From Rhodospirillales bacterium (GTDB lineage Bacteria; Pseudomonadota; Alphaproteobacteria; Acetobacterales; Acetobacteraceae): DNA of 9,280 nt. Made by a program: the position numbers and the translations under genes. This document shows, piece by piece, positions 1 to 5,504 of this stretch (positions are counted from its first letter, which is position 1; every line of letters starts with the position of its first letter). The notes below the pieces were generated by a model. The model searched no databases, was not told where the DNA came from, and was given only the letters and a program-made list of their open reading frames with translations. The stretch lies in contig JAGWIE010000040.1 in assembly GCA_028866445.1 (NCBI GenBank), positions 1 through 9,280 of the forward strand, read 5' to 3'.

Positions 1-60
1 GTCGATCAAGACCCAGTCCTTCTTCACGTCCGCGGGCTTGATGGAAATTGTCGTTTTCAT
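1..60 (-). CDS. rplM: 50S ribosomal protein L13, N-terminal fragment (runs off the window)
   Basis: Only the first 20 codons are in the window; the gene continues beyond the left edge. The start ATG is at 60-58 on the minus strand, and the translation begins MKTTISIKPADV and ends DWVLID. The opening MKT, the KPAD stretch and the W-V-L-I-D motif are the usual N-terminus of bacterial L13, a 50S subunit protein that binds 23S rRNA early in assembly. A GGGTGAG ribosome-binding sequence lies about 5 nt upstream, and a good sigma70-like promoter lies at 87-115. In most bacteria rplM is followed by rpsI (S9), which would be outside this window. The identification rests on a short fragment, but the motif order is distinctive. 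Confidence 0.85.
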   Translation of the reverse strand, partial: MKTTISIKPADVKKDWVLID

Positions 61-86
61 ATGCTCACCCAAAGAATAGTGGGGGG

Positions 87-115
87 CTTATGATGAAAGC
101 GCACTGGAAGGTCAA
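87..115 (-). promoter_or_regulatory. Probable sigma70-type promoter of rplM
   Basis: On the minus strand a -35 box TTGACC (115-110) is followed after exactly 17 nt by CATAAG (92-87), which matches four of six -10 consensus positions. Transcription would start near position 80, giving a leader of only about 20 nt before the rplM ATG at 60. That leader contains the ribosome-binding sequence. The spacing and the position just before a highly expressed ribosomal protein gene support the call. The start site is inferred. Confidence 0.6.
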
Positions 116-121
116 GGGGTT

Positions 122-153
122 TGGTGTGTGGTAATTTAATACCACAGGCACCA
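122..153. repeat. Interrupted inverted repeat (hairpin) between the purH-side operon and the rplM promoter
   Basis: Arms TGTGGTA (127-133) and TACCACA (140-146) pair perfectly around a 6-nt loop. The stem extends by five more pairs, TGGTG (122-126) with CACCA (149-153), across a 2-nt bulge at 147-148. This gives 12 pairs in total. It lies 8 nt past the stop codon of the membrane protein gene that ends at 162, and 7 nt upstream of the rplM -35 box. Neither strand has a following T-run, so it is not a classical intrinsic terminator. It could be a U-less terminator or RNA 3' stabiliser, or a dyad operator for a dimeric regulator acting on rplM. I cannot decide between these. Confidence 0.5.
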
Positions 154-161
154 CAGCGGCT

Positions 162-599
162 TTAATCCAGCCGTGGTTCCGTGCGCCGTGGGCGTGGCGG
201 TGGTGTTGGCGGCGCAGCCTGCCGTTCGCGGGGGAGGGTATCGCGGGTTCCGAAGCTGCTGCGGGGCGCGGGGTTGGGAATGGGTGCTCTCGTTACTACT
301 GGTTCTTCGTCAACGGGCGTTGTGCGGCCGCGTTTTAGCTGGCCGAAATGTGGCACGTCCTCGTAGCTGTCCATCGGGCGGGCGGGGGTGGAGAGAATGC
401 CAGCCGCCCGCATCTGCATCACCCGCAACTCTTCTTGCAGGTTTTCCAGCTCACCCTCAATGGCTTCCAACCGCGCTTTCACGCCAAAGACGCTGAACGG
501 CACCATCAAAAAGGCCAGAAACCAAAGCAGAGCGGGAACGGCCAGAGCCAGGACCAGCCATCCAGGCATCCAATCAGGCAGGGAAAAAGGCAGGGTCAT
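162..599 (-). CDS. Small membrane protein with coiled coil and proline-rich tail, function unknown
   Basis: I do not recognise a named family. From the upstream ATG at 605 the protein would be 147 residues. It has one hydrophobic segment at about residues 15-40, a heptad-like charged stretch at about 43-66 (KARLEAIEGELENLQEEL) suggesting a short coiled coil, and a proline- and arginine-rich, probably disordered tail from about 103 to the end. It is probably an inner-membrane protein anchored near its N-terminus. The start at 599 is preferred because GAGGAG (614-609) sits 9 nt from that ATG but only 3 nt from the ATG at 605, two codons earlier. It begins about 23 nt after the purH stop, so it is probably cotranscribed with purH. 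Nothing here indicates a purine-related role; scaffold or envelope-associated functions are possible but unproven. Confidence 0.7.
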   Translation of the reverse strand: MTLPFSLPDWMPGWLVLALAVPALLWFLAFLMVPFSVFGVKARLEAIEGELENLQEELRVMQMRAAGILSTPARPMDSYEDVPHFGQLKRGRTTPVDEEPVVTRAPIPNPAPRSSFGTRDTLPRERQAAPPTPPPRPRRTEPRLD

Positions 600-608
600 C
601 GGCATAGA

Positions 609-614
609 CTCCTC
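609..614 (-). promoter_or_regulatory. Ribosome-binding site that decides the start of the small membrane protein
   Basis: GAGGAG on the minus strand lies 3 nt before the ATG at 605-603 and 9 nt before the in-frame ATG at 599-597. Normal spacing favours the second ATG, giving an N-terminus MTLPFSLPDW. The choice changes the protein by only two residues. Confidence 0.6.
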
Positions 615-622
615 ATACCTGA

Positions 623-2179
623 TTAATGCCGGAAATGCCGCATATTTGTGAATACCATGGCGATTCCGGCCTTATCGGCCGCTTCAATTACCTCTTTGTC
701 GCGAATTGAACCACCAGGCTGAATGACGCAGGAAGCGCCCGCCGCGACGGCGGCTTCCAATCCGTCCGCGAAGGGGAAGAAGGCATCCGAAGCAACGGCG
801 CAATTGGTGAAATCCAACTTTGCCTCTTTGCCGCGCCAGGCGGCGATGCGCGCACTATCCACCCTGTTCATTTGCCCGGCACCCACCCCGATGGTGGCGC
901 GGTTTTTGGTGTAGACGATCGCGTTGGACTTCACGTGCTTGGCGACCCGAAAGGCAAACAGCATATCCTCAAGCTCGGCCGCGTTGGGCGCGCGTTTGGT
1001 GACAATTTGCAACGCCTCGGCGGTGATACGCCCGGAATCGCGGTTTTGCACCAGAAAGCCACCAGCGAGGGATTTGAAAGTAACACCCTCTTCGGTTGGG
1101 CTGGGCACGCCGCCGGTGGTTAGCAAACGGAGATTCTTTTTGGCGGCGAGAACGGCTTTGGCGCCGTCAGTTGCATCGGGTGCGATGATCACCTCGGTAA
1201 AGATGGCGGCGATTTTGGTCGCGGTTTCCTCGTCCAGCGTGCGGTTCAGCGCCACAATGCCGCCAAAGGCAGAGACGGGGTCGCAGGCGAGCGCCAAATC
1301 CCAGGCGGCGGACATGCTGGGCGCGCTGGCAACACCGCAAGGGTTGGCGTGTTTGACGATGACGATTGTGGGCTCATCGAACTCTGCCACACACTCAAAG
1401 GCCGCATCGGTGTCGTTGTAATTATTGTAGGAAAGCTCCTTGCCCTGGGCCTGGGTGGCGGTGGCCACGCCAAAACGCGCCGGGGAGGACGTGTAGAAAG
1501 CCGCCGATTGGTGCGGGTTCTCGCCGTAGCGCAGCTCCTGCTTCTTGGTGCCGGAGAAAGAGACGCGCTCTGGGTAGGTTTGGCCAAGCTGCGCCGCGAA
1601 CCAGCCGGAAATGGCGGAGTCATAAGCCGCGGTACGGGCATAGGCGGCGGCGGCCAGGCTGCGGCGGGTGGAAAGCATGGTGCCGCCATGGGCCGCCAAC
1701 TCTTCCAGAACCTTGGCGTAATGCGCCGGCTCGGTGAGAACGGCGACACTCTCGTGGTTCTTGGCGGCGGAGCGGATCATCGCCGGGCCGCCAATGTCGA
1801 TATTCTCGATGCAATCATCAAACGCGGCACCGCGGGCCACCGTGGCTTCGAAGGGGTAGAGATTGACGGCCACCAGGTCGATGCTCTCAATGCCGTGCTC
1901 GGTCATCTGGGCGATATGGCTGGGGTCGTGCCGCTTGCCGAGAATGCCGCCATGCACCTGTGGCACAAGGGTTTTTACCCGGCCATCCAGAATTTCAGGA
2001 AAGCCGGTGTGTTCGGAAACCTCGGTCACCTCTACTCCGGCCTCGCGCAGCATCTTGGCGGAGCCGCCGGTGGAGAGGATTTTCGTGCCGGTAACGGCCA
2101 GGGCCTGGGCAAATTCGACGAGGCCGGTTTTGTCGGACACGGAAATAAGAGCGGTGCGGATGGGGACGATGTCTGACAC
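623..2179 (-). CDS. purH: Bifunctional AICAR formyltransferase / IMP cyclohydrolase
   Basis: PurH catalyses the last two steps of de novo IMP synthesis in the cytosol: AICAR formylation from 10-formyl-tetrahydrofolate, then ring closure. The product from the chosen start has 518 residues, near the family norm of about 520-530. The N-terminal MGS-like cyclohydrolase domain shows SVSDKTG (about 14-20), LSTGG (about 35-39) and NLYPFE. The transformylase domain shows YGENPHQ (about 218-224), the KHANPCGVA active-site motif (K276, H277), SAFGG, KSNAIVY, SDAFFPFADG and the C-terminal MRHFRH. GTG at 2179 is chosen because family homology begins there and GGAG lies 7 nt upstream. The frame stays open for 54 more codons, to an ATG at 2341, but that stretch looks unlike PurH. 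One oddity: the usual KTLHPKVHGG reads KTLVPQVHGG here. The small membrane protein gene follows closely. Confidence 0.97.
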   Translation of the reverse strand: MSDIVPIRTALISVSDKTGLVEFAQALAVTGTKILSTGGSAKMLREAGVEVTEVSEHTGFPEILDGRVKTLVPQVHGGILGKRHDPSHIAQMTEHGIESIDLVAVNLYPFEATVARGAAFDDCIENIDIGGPAMIRSAAKNHESVAVLTEPAHYAKVLEELAAHGGTMLSTRRSLAAAAYARTAAYDSAISGWFAAQLGQTYPERVSFSGTKKQELRYGENPHQSAAFYTSSPARFGVATATQAQGKELSYNNYNDTDAAFECVAEFDEPTIVIVKHANPCGVASAPSMSAAWDLALACDPVSAFGGIVALNRTLDEETATKIAAIFTEVIIAPDATDGAKAVLAAKKNLRLLTTGGVPSPTEEGVTFKSLAGGFLVQNRDSGRITAEALQIVTKRAPNAAELEDMLFAFRVAKHVKSNAIVYTKNRATIGVGAGQMNRVDSARIAAWRGKEAKLDFTNCAVASDAFFPFADGLEAAVAAGASCVIQPGGSIRDKEVIEAADKAGIAMVFTNMRHFRH

Positions 2180-2461
2180 GAGGCGGCTCCGAAATACGAA
2201 ATTACGATGCCCAGGCGCGCGGCGGATTTCTTCACGCTCCCCGATGGTAGCCATCTGAGCGCCAGTCACGTGAAGATGGCGCGGTTTCGCATGGGCGAAT
2301 AGCGGATGCAAGCAGCGTTGCGGCGGGCGTGACACAGGCATGTCTAAAATTTAAAGCTTGGCGACTGTGGCAAAATTATCGCAGTATAAGCAAATAGTGC
2401 TGCATGAGTAGAGCGCGGCTGAGACGAATTTCTCGCCAATGCATTTCTGGAGGTAAGTGGC
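2180..2461. other. Divergent intergenic region between purH and the lipoprotein gene
   Basis: This 282-nt spacer must hold the promoters of both purH (minus) and the lipoprotein gene (plus). The part at 2342-2400 is clearly AT-richer than its surroundings. It contains -10-like hexamers on both strands: TATAAG on plus at 2385-2390, and TATACT (2388-2383) and GATAAT (2380-2375) on minus. None has a convincing -35 box at normal spacing, so I do not name a specific promoter. The part at 2180-2341 is open in the purH frame but looks non-coding. I saw no riboswitch or PurR-like box that I could support. Confidence 0.4.
2449..2453 (+). promoter_or_regulatory. Strong ribosome-binding site of the lipoprotein gene
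   Basis: GGAGG is placed 8 nt before the ATG at 2462. It is the clearest Shine-Dalgarno sequence in the window. It fixes the start of the small plus-strand gene and supports it being a real gene, although it is the only plus-strand gene here. Confidence 0.75.
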
Positions 2462-2809
2462 ATGATCTGGCAGGAAAAAAGTAAACAGGCTGTCATGATG
2501 ATCAGCGTTGCTGGCTTGGCCAGCCTTTGTGCCTGCGGCTCGCCCTCTAAAGCGCAACTTGCCTCAAGCGGTATTACCCCCGCGCCAGCGAGCTTTTCAG
2601 TAGAAACGCCGATCGACAAGATTGCGGCGGATGAACGCGGCAAAGCGGTGCTGGACCGTGATGTGCCGGGCGTGATGTCCAACCCGCATTATGTGATGTT
2701 CTCCTGCATGAGCCTCTCGCAGCTTGCGACGCTCTCGGGCGGGCGGCTTACAAAATCTAAGCTGAGCCAGGTGAATTCAGACCTCGCGGAGCTTTCACCT
2801 GGCCAATAG
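2462..2809 (+). CDS. Small predicted lipoprotein with a DxPG...MSLxxL type domain, function unknown
   Basis: The protein has 115 residues. Its N-terminus is a lipoprotein signal: basic n-region (MIWQEKSKQ), hydrophobic core (about 10-22) and lipobox LCAC with the likely lipidated cysteine at C25. A flexible Ser/Ala/Pro linker follows to about 48. The mature domain (about 49-113) has the pattern P-I-D-K-I, AVLDRDVPG, NPHYVMF, CMSLSQLATLSGG and a final DLAEL. From memory this resembles a short helical module often seen at the C-terminus of periplasmic hydrolases in Alphaproteobacteria and Acidobacteria; here it would stand alone behind a lipid anchor. That resemblance needs a profile search. 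The gene opposes its neighbours: it diverges from purH and converges on creA with only 2 nt between the stop codons. The next-to-last residue before the lipid cysteine is also a Cys (C23). Confidence 0.8.
   Translation: MIWQEKSKQAVMMISVAGLASLCACGSPSKAQLASSGITPAPASFSVETPIDKIAADERGKAVLDRDVPGVMSNPHYVMFSCMSLSQLATLSGGRLTKSKLSQVNSDLAELSPGQ
2766..2803 (-). terminator. Candidate terminator of the rsmB-creA gene series, inside the 3' end of the converging gene
   Basis: A perfect 10-bp inverted repeat, GCCAGGTGAA (2766-2775) and TTCACCTGGC (2794-2803), flanks an 18-nt loop that can itself form a CTC/GAG mini-stem. It begins 8 nt downstream of the creA stop. On the minus strand it is followed after about 10 nt by a TTTTG stretch, a loose match to an intrinsic terminator. 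On the plus strand it lies before the lipoprotein stop codon, so it is unlikely to terminate that gene. The long loop and the imperfect, distant T-tract keep confidence moderate. Confidence 0.45.
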
Positions 2810-2811
2810 GG

Positions 2812-3303
2812 CTAATTTCCTGAAGCAGGCGGGGTTTGTGCTGCTACCGCAGAGATGGCGTTAGCAGGTGAGCCATTCAGAACTTTCGTACTCGTAAGCA
2901 CATAGACCACCGTATCTCGCTTATCGTCGAGAATGCGGGTGAGGATGAAATGCTTAAAAATCAGCGAGGCTGAGATGGCACCGATCTGCTCCTGCTGCGG
3001 CAGGTCAGAAGGTAAAACAACCGGCCCATGCGCAATGCAATTGAGCGAGAAACGGCTGGGATTAGTGGCAAGCCCCGCACCGCCAGCGATACCCCCGGTT
3101 TGCGCCGATGCCACGTAACAGGAAATCGTCGGAATTTTCGGATCGTTCAACCGTTCAACGATTACCTTGTCGTTGGGGCCGAACCAGCGGAAATTGGTGC
3201 TGACGGCACCGATCTGCTGCTTGTCGCCTCCGCCGGGTGTGATGAGCCAGAAGAATAGGATGATGATGGCGACAATGGCGGCCAGAATGCCAATGCGGCC
3301 CAA
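2812..3303 (-). CDS. creA: CreA family protein, predicted envelope protein of unknown biochemical role
   Basis: The product has 163 residues, close to the roughly 157 of E. coli CreA. After a hydrophobic N-terminal segment (about 5-22, signal peptide or membrane anchor) the body follows the CreA pattern throughout: IGAVST, FGPNDKVIVE, DDP-like NDPKIP, SCYVASAQTGGIAGG, GLATNPS, LNC, VFK-like IFK, DDKRDTVVYV, and the C-terminal GSPANAISAV. Two cysteines (C62, C89) match the conserved pair and could form a periplasmic disulfide. CreA is a widespread protein whose function is unresolved; in E. coli it precedes creBCD, which is absent here. The start is TTG (3303-3301), preceded at 7 nt by GAGGA, which overlaps the TGA of the glycosyltransferase gene; no good ATG is available. 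The 10-nt gap suggests cotranscription. It is the last gene of the series. Confidence 0.9.
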   Translation of the reverse strand: MGRIGILAAIVAIIILFFWLITPGGGDKQQIGAVSTNFRWFGPNDKVIVERLNDPKIPTISCYVASAQTGGIAGGAGLATNPSRFSLNCIAHGPVVLPSDLPQQEQIGAISASLIFKHFILTRILDDKRDTVVYVLTSTKVLNGSPANAISAVAAQTPPASGN

Positions 3304-3313
3304 AGAAATTTCC

Positions 3314-4450
3314 TCATGCCTTGGTATCCTTCAGCATTTTGTAAATTTCCATGGTATTTTGGCAGACGATTTCATCCGAAAAGTTATCGAGCACGCGTTT
3401 TCGCCCAGCGGCACCAAATTCAGCCCGTAGGCCGGGGTTGGTGATAAGCTTGTCCAACGCATCGGCCAGCGCTTCCGGGCTGCGCGCGGGGACCAAAAAG
3501 CCAGTTTCACCATCCACCACAGCCTCGCGGCAGCCAGGAATGTCGGTGGCCACTACCGGTAGCCCCGCGGCCATGGCTTCCAGCACAGCTTTCGGCAGGC
3601 CCTCCCGATAGGTGGAGGGCAGGGAGAAGATGTGAATCTGGTGAAGCAGCCCGGCCATGTCCTTCACCGGGCCAAGCCATTTCACGATGCCTTCCGCCTC
3701 CCAGCCGCGCAGCTCAGCTTCTCTAACTGGGTTGGGGTTGGAAAGATCCGGTGCGCCCGCCAGCCAGAACTCGGCTTTGCCTTTCAGCAGCCGCGCGGCG
3801 GCAACGAAATCCGGGATGCCTTTTTCCTGGATCATGCGAGCCGCCAAGGCGATGCGGATGGGCCCTTCCGGCTCCGGCGAGGGCGCGAAAAGCTCAATAT
3901 CCACTCCGGCGCCACGGATCAGCCGCGTGCGGTCCCGCTGGACCATACCGCCGTCAGCCATCGCGTTAAGATCATCCGGGTTTTCAAACACCGCAATGCC
4001 GAGTTTGGGGCTCATGGTGGTGCGCAAGGCCAGCGTGACTAGGGGCTTGAGCAGTTTTGCCAGCAATTTATCCGATGAATAGACGAAGCCGAGCCCGATG
4101 GGTGCATTGACCACAGCGGGCACATTGGCCAACCGCGCCGCAATGCCGCCAAAGATGATCGGCTTGAGGGCGATATGGTGCACAACATCCGGCTTTATCC
4201 GCCGGTAGAGCCTTGCCAGCCAGAGGGAGAAGGCCAGTTCCTTGAATGGATTGAGGCGCTTGCGGTTAAGGTCTGCTGCGTAAAATTCGATGCCAGAGGC
4301 TTCGATCTCTCTGAATGCCTCGTTCTGGCGCGAGATCAGCACCACGCGCCAGCCTGCCTTCTGCGCCGCCAGCCCGCGCGCCCAGAAATGCGAGGCAAAA
4401 AACCAGTCCTCCATCAACAGAAAAACGAGGGTGGGGCGAGAACTGGGCAT
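3314..4450 (-). CDS. GT4-type (GT-B fold) glycosyltransferase
   Basis: The 378-residue protein has a complete two-domain GT-B layout. The N-terminal acceptor domain carries SHFWARGLAAQ (about 20-30), the HHIALKPIIFGGIAARL stretch (about 91-107), GLGFVYSS and a FENPDD motif. The C-terminal nucleotide-sugar domain has GAGVD (180-184), LAARMIQEKG with R205 and K210 as likely phosphate contacts, and the E-x7-E motif (E283, E291) in REGLPKAVLEAM. This is the GT4 retaining-transferase signature. The N-terminal motifs resemble enzymes that build lipid-linked oligosaccharides, such as PglA-like transferases. Donor and acceptor cannot be read from sequence; UDP-galactose from neighbouring GalE is a reasonable guess. 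There is no signal peptide, so it probably acts at the cytoplasmic membrane face. An in-frame TAA lies 9 nt upstream of the ATG, fixing the longest form. Its own ribosome-binding site is weak. Confidence 0.9.
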   Translation of the reverse strand: MPSSRPTLVFLLMEDWFFASHFWARGLAAQKAGWRVVLISRQNEAFREIEASGIEFYAADLNRKRLNPFKELAFSLWLARLYRRIKPDVVHHIALKPIIFGGIAARLANVPAVVNAPIGLGFVYSSDKLLAKLLKPLVTLALRTTMSPKLGIAVFENPDDLNAMADGGMVQRDRTRLIRGAGVDIELFAPSPEPEGPIRIALAARMIQEKGIPDFVAAARLLKGKAEFWLAGAPDLSNPNPVREAELRGWEAEGIVKWLGPVKDMAGLLHQIHIFSLPSTYREGLPKAVLEAMAAGLPVVATDIPGCREAVVDGETGFLVPARSPEALADALDKLITNPGLRAEFGAAGRKRVLDNFSDEIVCQNTMEIYKMLKDTKA

Positions 4451-4487
4451 GGAGCCGGTTTAGGCCAAGTGCCTTAGCGCGGAAAGG

Positions 4488-5501
4488 CTAGACATTGTTT
4501 ATACCCGTGCGTTTGGCCTGCCAGCGCCAGGCATCGCGGCACATATCCTCCACGTTCAGCGCCGCTTTCCAGCCGAATAGCCGTTCCGCTAAGGCTGGGT
4601 TGGCGTAATAGCTGGCAACATCGCCCGCGCGGCGGGGGGCGATGTTGAGAGCAATCTCCCGGCCGGTTGCTTTCTCAAAGGCTTTCACCAGCTCCAGCAC
4701 TGTCGTCCCCTGGCCGGTACCGAGATTAACGGTGACAGAAACATCATTTGCGCAAATATGTTCAACCGCCTGGGCATGAGCCATGGCGAGGTCCATCACA
4801 TGGATATAATCGCGCTCCCCGGTGCCATCCCGCGTTGGGTAGTCTTTGCCAAACACGTTGAGATGCGGGCGCTCGCCGGTGGCCACCTGCGTGACATAGG
4901 GCATGAGGTTGTTCGGCACGCCGCGCGGCGTTTCGCCTATAAGAGCGGAGGGGTGCGCACCGACCGGGTTGAAATAGCGCAGATTGGCAGCGGCCTTCAG
5001 CTTGCCGGTGCGGGCGAGGTCGCGGATGAGATCCTCCATTACCAGCTTGGTGCGGCCATAGATATTCTCAACCCGCGTGGGGGCGTTTTCCAGAATGGGG
5101 GAGGAATCCGGCTGGCCATAGACGGTGGCGGAGGACGAGAAGACGATGCGCGCGACCCCGGCGGCCTGCATCGATTGCAGCAGGCGGATCGTGCCGATGA
5201 TGTTCATGTCGTAATACAGCAGCGGGTCGGCTTCTGATTCGCCCACTGCCTTCAGCGCGGCAAAATGGATCACCGCTTCCACCGGATGTGCTTTCAGCGC
5301 CGCCGTCACGGTTTCCGTGTCACGTATATCGGCCTCGATAATCGTCATGTCCTGGCCGGTGAGGCATTTCAGGCGCGCGGGCACATCGCGCTCAGCATTG
5401 GTGAAATTATCGAGAATGACGATTTTGTGCCCGCGCTCCGCCAGCACGGCGGCGGTGTGAGAGCCGATATAACCGGCGCCGCCGGTGAGCAAAATTCGCA
5501 T
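4488..5501 (-). CDS. galE: UDP-glucose 4-epimerase
   Basis: GalE interconverts UDP-glucose and UDP-galactose with tightly bound NAD. At 337 residues it is full length, matching the 338 of E. coli. Visible features: Rossmann motif GGAGYIG (7-13), D31 ending the second strand, SSSATVYG with catalytic Ser near 124, the YxxxK pair Y148/K152, the RYFNPVGAHP stretch, and the very typical TRDGTGERDYIHVMD (about 223-237). The position that in E. coli carries Tyr299, which excludes N-acetylated sugars, is also Tyr here (Y298 in RAGDVASYY), so a simple Glc/Gal epimerase is likelier than a GlcNAc/GalNAc enzyme. The ATG is 3 nt after the heparinase-like stop, with GAAGG about 8 nt upstream, so it is surely cotranscribed. 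Lying next to a glycosyltransferase rather than galKT points to surface-glycan synthesis rather than galactose use. Confidence 0.97.
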   Translation of the reverse strand: MRILLTGGAGYIGSHTAAVLAERGHKIVILDNFTNAERDVPARLKCLTGQDMTIIEADIRDTETVTAALKAHPVEAVIHFAALKAVGESEADPLLYYDMNIIGTIRLLQSMQAAGVARIVFSSSATVYGQPDSSPILENAPTRVENIYGRTKLVMEDLIRDLARTGKLKAAANLRYFNPVGAHPSALIGETPRGVPNNLMPYVTQVATGERPHLNVFGKDYPTRDGTGERDYIHVMDLAMAHAQAVEHICANDVSVTVNLGTGQGTTVLELVKAFEKATGREIALNIAPRRAGDVASYYANPALAERLFGWKAALNVEDMCRDAWRWQAKRTGINNV

Positions 5502-5504
5502 GGA

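Noticed and set aside
1349..2176. 275-codon plus-strand open frame opposite purH
   Set aside because: Antisense shadow of purH in GC-rich DNA; the translation is glycine/alanine-rich with no recognisable motif, while the opposite strand is unmistakable PurH.
2841..2867. 6-bp inverted repeat CTGCTA/TAGCAG inside creA as a terminator for the lipoprotein gene
   Set aside because: Short stem, 15-nt loop and no T-tract afterwards; likely chance within coding sequence.
4451..4487. Possible promoter or terminator in the galE-glycosyltransferase gap
   Set aside because: Only 4-bp stems and no paired -35/-10 boxes could be found in the 37 nt.
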